Shown: positions 13,501 to 25,500 of the stretch, one piece after another
Layout: every line of letters starts with the position of its first letter
Position numbering within the stretch: position 1 is the stretch's first letter
DNA from: Aporrectodea caliginosa
Lineage: Eukaryota; Annelida; Clitellata; Crassiclitellata; Lumbricidae
Length of the DNA stretch: 64,000 bases
Reading direction: 5' to 3'
Assembly: GCA_020284085.1 (NCBI GenBank)
Contig: JACEVL010000469.1
Location: 1,669,455 to 1,733,454 of the forward strand
Position numbers and translations under genes: made by a program
The notes under the pieces: model-generated
The model's input: the letters and a program-made list of their open reading frames with translations, nothing else
The model's database searches: none
What the model was told of the DNA's origin: nothing

Positions 13501-16500
13501 AAGATCACTGAGGTGTTTGGTGATAATACGCTAAGCGCCATATAACTGATTACTGAAAAAGAAATACGTGATCGTACAACCTCAAACTTACCAGGTACTT
13601 CAAGTACGGTCGATTTATCATTAGGCCTCTGAAGGACTTTAGCCAATGGCTCAGGATATCTCTGAAAAACGATGACAATGAAACATTCCATTTACTGTAA
13701 AATATTGCAGAAACCAAACAAAACAGGTTCAGCAAACTTCTTAACACCTTCTGTATCCTTCTGTTTGGACGAGACCTACAAGTACCGAGGAATACATACA
13801 TACGCCTATGCACGCATACACAATTACACATATACATGCACATACATGGATACTAGGGCTGTCAAAATGTTAGTAACATGCGGCCCGGGGGCCCGAGCTC
13901 AGTCTGAACGGGCACCCGTAAGCCCGTCAGTCCGTCACTGGGTAAATAAGACAGCAGCCTAATTTGTATTGATTCCTAGACTAGCTAAATTTCGTAATCT
14001 GAGTGCTACACTGATTGATAACTGTCGCCGGCCAGTTCCGGATGAACAATAGCCTGTGTGGGAAACACATTCCCAGAGGGGTGCAACTTTCCGGCTGCCC
14101 ATAGCCCACATGTACTTGTCTGGTCTGAAGGGCGCCGGCATAAACCAAGAGGGATGCGGCAGCCAAATCCCCTCCGCGCCTATGTCTAGTTATATATGTT
14201 ACAGGCAATGTGTAAAATCAGGGATTTTGTAAAATGCCTGAAATTTTTAGGCAATTTGTAAAATCCCCAATTCACTCAGGCACTTTACAAAATCCCTGAA
14301 AAAACCAGGGATTTTGTAAAATCCCTGAAATCTGATGATGAAAATTTGACAGATTGCCTGAAAGGAAAATGATGAACACAATCGAAGTTTGACATCGACT
14401 GTTGCACTTGACTTTCCCTTTGAAACATTTGCACCTATTTATTTTGCAGCGTCCAGTGGACTTTGAAGTTGCAGAATAATTGAAGTTCTTAATACTGTAG
14501 CAAACTTGCTGGTCGTTAGGCGTTTCACTATATCAGTAGCCATGTCCTCTTTGGCTATATTTCTAGTCATGTCCGCCTTTGGCTGCGTGTCCGACATGTC
14601 CGCCGGCTATGTTTCAAGCAGTGGCGGTGCGTGGGGGGTACAAGAGGGTGCGGTCGCACCGGGAGGCCGCTTCAGAGAGACGGCACTTTGGCTACCAGGA
14701 ATATTTTTTCGGCGAGTCAGTTATTGATTTGTGAGGTATAAGAGACCTTGCGTTACGTAACTTCGTACTCGGAATGATTTAGGTTTATTTCAACTTTCAT
14801 GTTTCAAGTACAAAAATACGCAAGTGAGACAACGCGTGCCACGAACTTACTTACTTTCCGAACTGATGACGTAAAGTTATAAAACCGTCATCTCGCTATT
14901 GTTTTTCTGATGACGTCATCTTTGGACCGATTGTTCGTTGCCGTGGGAACGAGTCGATCGAGCTTTATTCATTATTTGGAAAATCGACGTGAAGGCGACA
15001 AGATGTAGTAGACCTAAAGGTGAAGATTTCGAGGAAAAATATCGAAATTCGTCATCAGAAGAAACAGAAAGATGAAATTCGACGAAAAACGGTAGCTGGC
15101 CATTTGGTAACACATATCGAAACTCGAAAGATCGACACGACGTGTAACTTTGAACAGAAGATAATCGAAGAATTTTATCCAAAAAAAATTAATTCGAAAT
15201 TCGACGAAAAACTCTTCCGTTTGAAGACACAAATCGACCAATAATCCACACGACATTATTATTTCGAACAGAAACTCGTCGATACTTCTAGATCACAAAG
15301 AAGCGGAAATCGAAATTAAATGTAAGAATTGGTGAACCTTCAGGTTAGAACTTTTGTAAAGGAGAACCGAGTGAGGTTATTCCTATAAAGCCTTCGGGTT
15401 CGAGCTTTTGTAAAGGAGAACCGAGTGAGGTTATTCCTATAAAACATTAAGGTTAGAACTTTTGTAAAGGAGAACAGAGTGAGGTTATTCCTATAAAACC
15501 TTCGGGTTAGAACTTTTGTAAAGGAGAACCGAGTGAGGTTATTCCTATAAAACCTTCGGGTTAGAACTTTTGTAAAGGAGAACCGAGTGAGGTTATTCCT
15601 ATAAAGCCTTCGGGTTCGAGCTTTTGTAAAGGAGAACCGAGTGAGGTTATTCCTATAAAACCTTCGGGTTAGAACTTTTGTAAAGGAGAACCGAGTGAAG
15701 TTCTTCCTATAAAACCTTCGGGTTAGAACTTTTGTAAAGGAGAACAGAGTGAGGTTATTCCTATAAAACCTTCAGGTTAGAGCTTTTGTAAAGGAGAACC
15801 GAGTGAAGTTATTCCTATAAAGCCTTCGGGTTAGAGCTTTTGTAAAGGAGAACCGAAAGTGAAGTTATTCCTATAAACCTTCGGGTTAGAACTTTTGTAA
15901 TGGAGAACCGAGTGAGGTTATTCCTATAAAACCTTCGGGTTAGAACTTTTGTAAAGGAGAACAGAGTGAGGTTATTCCTATAAAACCTTCGGGTTAGAAC
16001 TTTTGTAAAAGGAGAACCGAGTGAGGTTATTCCTATAAAACCTTCGGGTTAGAAGTTTTGTAAAGGAGAACCGAGTGAGGTTATTCCTATAAAACCTTCG
16101 GGTTCGAGCTTTTGTAAAGGAGAACCGAGTGAAGTTATTCCTATAAAACCTTCGGGTTAGAACTTTGTAAAGGAGAACCGAGTGAGGTTATTCCTATAAA
16201 ACCTTCGGGTTAGAACTTTTGTAAAGGAGAACCGAGTGAGGTTATTCCTATAAAACCTTCGGGTTAGAACTTTTGTAAAGGAGAACCGAGTGAGGTTATT
16301 CCTATAAAACCTTCGGGTTAGAGCTTTTGTAAAGGAGAACCGAGTGAAGTTATTCCTATAAAACCTTCGGGTTAGAACTTTTGTAATGGAGAACCGAGTG
16401 AGGTTATTCCTATAAAGCCTTCGGGTTAGAGCTTTGTAAAGGAGAACCGAGTGAGGTTATTCCTATGAAACCTTCGGGTTCGACCTTTGTAAAGGAGAAC

Positions 16501-19500
16501 CGAGTGAGGTTATTCCTATGAAACCTTTGGGTTCGAAGCTTTTGTAAAGGAGAACCGAGTGAGGTTATTCCTATAAAACCTTCGGGTTAGAGCTTTTGTA
16601 AAGGAGAACCGATTGAGGTTATTCCTCTAAAACCTTCGGGTTAGAGCTTTTGTAAAGGAGAACCGAGTGAGGTTATTCCTATGAAACCTTCGGGTTAGAG
16701 CTTTTGTAAAGGAGAACCGAGTGAGGTTATTCCTATGAAACCTTCGGGTTAGAGCTTTTGTAAAGGAGAACCGAGTGAGGTTATTCCTTCCTATAGAGCT
16801 CGACGCATCAAGATAAACAGGTGCAAATGTTTCAAAGGGAAAGTCAAGTGCAACATTGGATGTCAAACTTCGATTGTGTTCATCATTTTCCTTTCAGGCA
16901 ATCTGTCAAATTTTCATCATCAGATTTCAGGGATTTTACAAAATCCCTGGTTTTTTCAGAGATTTTGTAAAGTGCCTGAGTGAATTGGGGACAAATTTCA
17001 GGCATTTTACAAAATCCCTGATTTTACGCATTGCCTGTAACATATATAGGAGGTCGTTGCACTAGGGCCTAATTCAAAGTTGGTCATCTTTGGCTTGTGC
17101 GTCAGCTAACAGGTGGCAGGTTCGTCCAAGGACTTCCGTATAACCCTTATTATATTAGAGCCCTTGGGTGGTCTTATGGTAGCCGGCAATTAGGTGGAGG
17201 TTCCAACAGCCCTCCGCGTCGATGACTAATCCTCCACTGTAGCTAGCGCGTATTGGGTTCTACTGCAAAGCTTCACACGCAACAGACGATGTCCGTTATT
17301 CCACCGCGGAACGTGACAAAGCTTTTAAAACTTCGACCCACTTTCCGTATTATGCGTCTTTGGTCGGGTTTTAGGGCTTTGATTTAAGGCCCGGGCTTGA
17401 CCCTACGAACGGGGGCCCGGGTATTCGGGGGCCCGTTGACAGCCCTAATGGATACACACACACACACATATATACATACACTGTGTCCGGAAAAAGGGAC
17501 CCCTTTTGGTAATATGAAAATAAACTAAGAAATGTTCATCGATTTTTAAAATTCCAAGACCATTTTAATCCTGATATAATTTGCTAAATACTGGTTAAAG
17601 TATGAAAGTTTTTGTTATTTAATAATGACGTCATAATGACGTCATTTCATCAAAATTCAAGCGTCAAGGATGGCACAAAAAATCATCTAAAAGTTTCAAT
17701 ATTATTTTAAACTGTCATTTATCAATTATAAAGTTTAGTTTAATTTAATTTTTATATCTGAATAATATTAGACTACAAGGCGTGCTCAAAGTGTCCGCCT
17801 TCGGCCTCAACACAAGCTTCAAGACGAGCGCGCCATTGGCCAATAGCAGCATTTTCTAACCGTGTTGTTTTTACAATTTGGTATTTCAAGACGTCATTAT
17901 GACGTAATTTTTTTAACTGGGCCGTTCATAAATTACAGTTTTGTTGATAATTATGTCAGGATTAAAATGGTCTTGGAATTTTAAAAATCGATGAACATTT
18001 ACTAGTCTTTTTTCGTATTACCATAAGGGGTCCCTTTTTTTCCGGACACAGTGTACATATATGTATACACACACACATATATTATATAGCTACACAAATA
18101 AACACTTACAGGATATACAATACAACTACAATATGACAATGCCCTCTTTACAAAGTTGAGAATCACACAATGAAGCTGGGCAAACATTAAGTCATAAGTA
18201 GACTGGAAGAGGTGAGTTTTCAGTTTAGAGAGAAAGTCTTAGTAGGAGAGTTGCAAACATTAGGATGGAGTCAACGGCAACTGTCAATGAACAGTAGTCA
18301 ACGGACAGGGTGCGTACAGTGTGCATAACTCCACGAACAGACCCTTAAAAGGCACTCTGAGTAAAGCTGAGGGGTAAACCCAAATCCCATTTCATTACTG
18401 GATAGGGTTAAGTCTGTATTGCTCCTCCAATCACTATTGACAATTGCTAGAAACTAAAATGAGAAAACACCAATCATTTAATTTTGGAACGGATTTACAA
18501 AGAATTCGAACAAACGAATATTGATTGATTACTTTTCGCCACTTGGCCTTGGTCAGGAGCGCCACTAAGTAGGACTCTTGAAGGGCGCTGTATAAATTTC
18601 GATTGAGTGATTGATTAAAGCATACCAATGGAAGGTGCCCTGAGTCGCTGTTGAACAACGGATACACGTAGAGCGGAACTGTCCAGTGCAGACGAGACAA
18701 TTGCTGCAAAAGCCATTGAACCTGAGACCCTAGAAACCAATATAGAGATCAAATAGATCAAAATAACCAAGACTATTATTTTTATTATTATTGGACAAAG
18801 TGTGTTTACATTTAACCTTTGCAAAGCGATTCTGACACCCTCCTGTACAACCAAAATATACTGCACTGCTGAGATCTAGTGATTTCCGTAATATATTAAT
18901 TTTATCATATTAGTTATATTCTTATTAACGTTTCATTTGTCTCAACACCTTGGCCTGCCTGACCCCTTTGGACCTGGAACCGATTTCACCCCTCACCTAT
19001 CAATTATGCTTTGACTAAGCACCTGTGAACATGCAGGTTCCCACGACTTCGCTTGTTTTGGCGCTGTAGAAATCTCGAGATTACGACTAGCAGATAACTA
19101 AACTTGGCAGCTTATGCATCAAGATGTAGGCAGTCTCTCTAAATTGATTATTTGTCTCACCTGGTATTTCGTCCTCACAAGAGACGACCGTCTCCACGAG
19201 ACTATTCAACGCTGTTACAGCCTTTTCCTTCATGAAAGTTTTCTGGAGACAGTACTGATTCCAGCTGAGCCAGAGATTCCGACAGTTGTCAATGACCTGG
19301 CAGAGCCACACCATCAGTGGTATGATGCAGTGCGAATCCAATAGCGATTCCAATTTTGGTACGCTGACTCCTGACGGCCGATCATGTCTAAGCATAGCGA
19401 GACTTTCACAGACAACCAAGATCAGTTCGAGAGTTAGATCAGCATGCAGCAAATTGGCAGCGCTGTCGAGTTTCATGACGAGATGGCTTCCATGTGAAAG

Positions 19501-22500
19501 AATGCAACACTGTAGGAACTTCTGAGTCAAACGCAGACAGCGATCGTTCAAGCTGGACTACAAATAACACACAAGCATTAATATTATTACTACTATTACT
19601 TATTATTATTACGTATTTATTAAGTGTCACTCTCTAATGAGCAAGCATCAATTGATGGTAATGTGCAATCGCGAGTGAAGGACTTGTTCAAGGTTCCTGT
19701 GCCGTAAACGTCTCGGGCTCAAACCAGCTGATGGACTGTTTATGCAAATAGGTAAACATAAAGCACTTACTTACATAAATAGTAAAAGGTAACACACTTG
19801 CTTATGCAATCAAGTAAAGGTAGCTACACTTGCTTATGCAAAAAAGTAAAATAAATGCTTTGGCAAAGTAAAATAAATGCTTTGGCAAAGACACGAAGGT
19901 AATACACTTGTTTTATGCAAAGGTAAGGCACTTGCTTATGCAAAGAGGAAAAGGGAGATAATGTACTTGCCTATACAACGAGGCAAAGAGGTAACAGCTA
20001 TGCCCTTGCTCAAGTGAGAATGAGAAAGGCGAGGAACTTGCTTATGCTGCTTTATAGAAACTCCTCAGAAGCCATAAATCAGAACACAATACTGCCATAC
20101 ATAAATTATCAATTACAGCTGGTTACCTTGAGCAGGTGGCGACACAGTGCAATGGCATTCTGCTCCTCATCTTTGAATGTCTCGGCCATCCACAACCAAT
20201 GACTAACGGTCTCGAAAACGACAAGGTCGCCATTTTCGTTCTCAAGTTCTGTCAAGATGGGCAGCCGAAGAAGCATCTACAAGTAACAGCATCGACCAAC
20301 TTAACCCTTTAACGACGAGCGTGTACTAAAATGTATGGGAAATCCTATGCAGCTCGTCGTTAAAGGGTTAAACCAATTATCAACACCATCTATCTTTAGA
20401 TTAGATCCATTGTTCTGGTAATGCCAAAGATAATCCACAATGAAACATTGTCTCGTTCAAAGCTCAGAATAGCTATAGATCTACCGTACCTTGGCAATAA
20501 CGTCAACATGTTGTTTATTTTTGACAGCGACCAGTATTAGTCTGTCGAGAGTTTCTAGAGGGCGCTGGAAGACCAGAAATGAAAAGTCATTTACTACCTG
20601 CAAATAAAAACAGAATTCTGATTAAATTAACAAGAAACAAAGCAATCAGGATGGCACAAAATGCGCTACAATGACTTTACATCAATCGCAAAGGAAAGTA
20701 ACATATTATTCGTGTATGTGCATTTATGTATTACCTGGTCATTCTGTAGCTCCTTTTAAAGCATCTCAAAACAGCATTTCATCAGGCTAACTCATATCAT
20801 TGCAAGTATTATTATTAAGATTATGCATTTATTAAGTGATGCTATCTAATGACCAAGCATCAATCAAGCAGTTGTGAATGAAGGATTTACTTAAGGTCCC
20901 TACACAGTAATTGTCTCAGGGGAGGCTCGAACCCGTACTCTTCACATTACAAGGCAAGCGTTCTAACCAATCAGCTACTGTGATGTACAGGAACAAAACA
21001 CTCATTTCTATAGTTATAGTACTAATTTTCAAGTTGAGCTCACTAATAGGATGCATGGATCTGAACCCCTCAACCTGGGTTGACAGTCCAGTACACTAAT
21101 CACTAGGCTACCAAGCTTTTCTAAGGAAAGCAAACAAGGCAGATGGTTGGTTAGCTGCTGTTTAATTACACTGTGTCATAACAAAGATGATTAGGGTCAC
21201 CCTCCCCCTTTATCCAGGTTGGGACTGGCACTACCAGTGGCAGAGTTAAAGGCAGAGAAAACGTCAGGTAAATGCAGAAAGTTGAAGGTGAGCCGCTCAC
21301 GTCTGTGTCTTCGATCTGTTGCATGTTACTGGTCATCAGTTTGCTCTGAGCATTGAGCAATTGTCTGGAGAAGTCGTCCGAGCCAACATTGAATGGACTT
21401 GGCTCAGATCCTCCGTAAAGCAGCATCAAGACGTCAGTTTGCTCATCCAGTGACAAATTAACGTAGACTTTCAGAATCAACTGCAACAAAAAGCATAATG
21501 CTTAAATAAAAAAATATATCACCCAATAAATGCTAGTAATAAATGCTGGTGCACAAGAAATCACCCTATGGTGCACTGAATTATGGTTAAGTGAAGTGGA
21601 TAGCTACATGTTTTCAACCCATGGAGAGAGCTGACAATGATGATGATGCAGATCGAACTATGACCCCAAATGAAACATGAAAATAATTTTCAGATACAAA
21701 TAATAATAATAAGAATTACAATTTCTATGGTGCCATAACATGGCCACGCTGTTACAAGGGCGCCTACACAATAACCATGATGTCAAGCAAAGTACGCCTT
21801 GTAAACAAATAAATTAAGTTCAGTCTTGAAGGACTCAAGTGCACTGGCTGAAACACAACATGCTCAATTATAACACAAATTCTGTTACGATATAGTCAGG
21901 AACATGGATCCTAAATTAAGTTCAGCCATAGAATGCACCCTCATTAAAATGAATTCTAAATACAAGGTGGTTCTTGTTATTACTCCAACAAGTTCTGGTG
22001 TACTAATTAATTAACTATTTAAATAAACCAACTATACAATTTACAGACTTGAATAAAGTAATCAACAACTCAAACCATCATGTTAATTATAACATTAATT
22101 ATAGCAAAAGAACTTACCTGTTGCAAACTGTTTAAATATTCTTCATTCAGATGCAATTTTAACTTTATTAATGCACACAGAAGGCTATGAACAGCGTTTG
22201 CCTTCAAATCAAGGAAGGTTTTCCAGTGATCTTCCAAACATTTCAACCACCTGAAACATGCAATAATTAAAACTTTGTGAAAATCAGCAATTACTAGACA
22301 TATCAAAGCACACTGGAACCCCTCAAGAAAGCTTCATTACAACATAGATACTAACCGATAGCGCATTGGATAACATCTGGCGTAGAGAGCGAGAGGTACC
22401 GAGTTCGAGTCCCGTAGAGGCGGATATGCTTTGTAGGCTGCTATTAGCGCCGTTGTATTGCAGGCTGTCTGTTCTGTTAGCAGTTAAGATTGTTTCAATT

Positions 22501-25500
22501 GCATAACATGTAAATGTACAGCGCAGTGTGTTTGTCAGGCGCTTAATTAAAGAAAAGATTATTATTATTATTATTAATGCAGTCCATGATATTGATCTCA
22601 GAATTTACCCCATTACGTGCTGAGGGAAAGGAAAATGAAGTTGCTTTATACCCACAGCTGCCTATCAGGCTAGCTGAAGGGATTTTTCTTCTTCTCCTTC
22701 ATCTAATTACTTATTACTTAGTCTCAAACTAAAATAAAGAATCAAACTTAACTGACAACAAACCTTGGATCTTTCATGATCTCAATGCAATCAGTTTCAA
22801 TCAACCACTCAAAATGCTCTACAAACAAAAGAAATGTTCAAGTCATTCAAATAAAGGTCAAGCAAATGTTTCAATCACCCAAATCAACCAACCAAGCCTT
22901 TGAAAGCCACAATAGCACTGGAGATTAGAAGTATTTGTTGCAAATCAAACTTAAACCATTTAGGATATAACAGACAATGCTTTAAGTATTTAAGTATTAA
23001 GTAGTTAGTAAGATAACTATCTAGATATATTAGATTAGAAGATAAAGATGACTGCTATCCCCTTTAAATTGTAAACATGCCTTAATATGATTGGGACAAC
23101 AATGGGTCAGTAAGTTTAAAAGATGGTTCTTAGGTTTAGATTTGAAAGACATCAACAAAACTGACAGGATGTAGAGAACTGGCAGCTGAACACTTTCAAC
23201 ACCTTGGACCAGCCACTAAGAACATCCAAGACCCCAAAATGTCCACTGACTGAATACATTTCTTTGTGCAAGGGGTGAGTAAGGAGCAGAGGTCGGTTGA
23301 CTGATAAGAATGTCACACGATGCATAACTACTAGTACATTATCATAGCTGGTCATACAAGTTTCCAGGTGAGATCATATGCTAGGAACTTTACAGATTAT
23401 GTCATTTCCTCAAAGAATCATTTAAATATTTCATAGACGATTTACCTTTGCAACCCACAAAGTTCTGTTCAATCAAGACCAAGGCACGCTCAAAATCCAG
23501 CGCAGGATCTTCCTTCCGTGAGTCTAAACTCTGAACACACTGTGAGACATGGCTCACACAAAGATCTGATAAGAACTGGATGCTATGCTGCAAATCCTCG
23601 TCTTCAGGTTCGTCAACGCAAGTAACCAGACAGCCATACGCATTCAAGACGATTCTGCGATAACAATCGAGACGTAAAACCGGATGTATCACTAAAACTC
23701 CGGTCACATCTATCATCCCGGTTGTCTGGCAAAGATAGTCCCTGACCGGTAAGAGACACTCGGAATACGCTACGATAATTTTATGGATTCCATCCAAGCA
23801 TTCATCAAACAAAGCATCAGAAAATCCAGGTGATTTGATGTACAGTAGTGGACGTTCCACAACGTTCAACGCAATCATGCGATTGAATTCCTTATCGGTC
23901 AATGATCGGGATGCTGCCTTCCTAAGGTCTGGTTCTGCATATTGTGGACATAGAGAGTAAGACTCAAACAGGCAGTGGTTTTTGAACACTACGACCACTC
24001 CACCTATAATAAAGTGCGCCAGGTTTAGGACAGCGATCAGCAGCCGAGAAGAGTCAGCTACGCACGTTAATTTTGACAGGTCAATTGAGAGTGCCTTCTC
24101 AAAGTATTTCCGGAGAACTTCGATGATTGCATCCTCCTCTGTGTCAATCTCTTCCAAATTGATTTCATTTTCCATGGCCAAGTCGCAGATGTTTTTGTTG
24201 CCTGCTTTGGTACCAACATCACGTGCTCTGTTTACGAAATTTTCATCACACATCAGAATACGGAGGTTACGTTGTCCATTTTGAAAGGCCACGCTCACGT
24301 CTTGCATTGTGCCGGACATTTTTGTTGCAGTACCGGATGACTGTTTCCTCGCATTGGGTGAAACTGCTGCAGAATTACCCTGTACATTATCTCCAATCTC
24401 CAGCCCAGTATCTCCAGAGTTATTCCTTGAAGCCAAACAGGACGTGTATTTGTTTTCAATTATGGCAAAATACTCAAGTATTCCTGCGATGATCTGAATG
24501 TCACCAGCATCAAGTGCGCTTCCATTTAGCTCATCCAAAATCATCTGAACAAGAAGAAGACCGGCTGATTTCCTTGTGGCATCGATGACCTGTTTTAACA
24601 GAAAAAGCCAAACCTCTGTCACCTGAATAAGTACGAATGAATATATGTATCTGAACAGCACCACTCAGAGTCTTGAGCACTGTGAAATTCATCAGAAATA
24701 TCCAAAGCAATTCCCATTGCTAAGTTATTCACATTACTACATTAATTCACATGAAATAATGAAATTGCCAGTTAGGAGACTTTACATGTAACCATCCACA
24801 GTTAATAAACAAATTTACAAAATTTAAGTAATTTTTAAATGCCTATACACAACGTTTGACTCATAATTTTTGGTATGTTTCTGTTATAAATACTTTGGAA
24901 ATGTTTGCATCATCTCATCAAGTTTGGGATCAACAAACAAGATGATGACAATGATAATGTTACAGCATACTTAATAGCAAACAAGAGTTTACTATTTTAT
25001 AATAAGCTTATTTTTGTTATTATCATCAATATTATTAATCAAATAATCAGATACTTATCAACTAATTAATCTAAATAATGCAGACAGCTGAAAAAAGGAC
25101 ACATCTTCAACTGTTTGCAAAAGGAGATAAGAGAAAGAGAAAAGTTGCACAAATATGTTGGTAGTAAACAATAATGCTATTAATGCCAATAATAGTAATG
25201 CTGACATTCAAGCACACACTGACCGCTATAGACTATTTCACCCCAATTACATACATCACAGCAAAAACTACCTGCAAGAAGTGCTGGATCCAATTGTTAT
25301 GCTTGATGAGGTCATAGAAGAAGGCAAAATTCCATTCTGGCAGTGGTTGGATGAAATCGGTTACAGGATCATCGGCTGGTAAGACAGCACTGAGTTTGGG
25401 ATCAACAAACAAGATGATGCTTCGGAACACAGGAAATGGTTCTCCAGGTGGACATAACAGTGAGCATCAAATTCCAGTGGTCTGCATGCGAGCATGGAAG

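Larger units (their letters stand above)
14197..17042. mobile_element. Long-TIR element carrying a 54-bp minisatellite, nested in the hAT
   Basis: The terminal inverted repeats are about 230-245 bp each (14197-14443 and 16812-17042). They start TGTTACAGGCAATG and contain small palindromes of the type CAGGGATTTTGTAAAATCCC. TATATA borders both ends (14191-14196, 17043-17048), so a TA-rich palindromic target duplication is inferred. The interior has about 0.9 kb of unique sequence followed by the satellite block. No transposase. The architecture resembles foldback elements, but the family is not recognised. Confidence 0.82.
13854..17447. mobile_element. Non-autonomous hAT-like element, 3.6 kb, with 8-bp TSD
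   Basis: Termini are TAGGGCTGTCAA and TTGACAGCCCTA, flanked by a perfect 8-bp duplication ATGGATAC (13846-13853 and 17448-17455). Subterminal GC-rich blocks (GGCCCGGGGGCCCG and CGGGGGCCCGTTG) are inverted. Both TIR type and TSD length fit the hAT superfamily. No transposase is encoded. Most of the interior is the nested TIR element at 14197-17042. It lies in a 5-kb intron of the large minus-strand gene. Confidence 0.88.

Noticed and set aside
15337..16795. CRISPR-like array
   Set aside because: Units are contiguous 54-bp repeats with no unique spacers; eukaryotic context.
23982..24497. Plus-strand ORFs of 62-100 codons
   Set aside because: Shadows of the 392-codon minus-strand exon.
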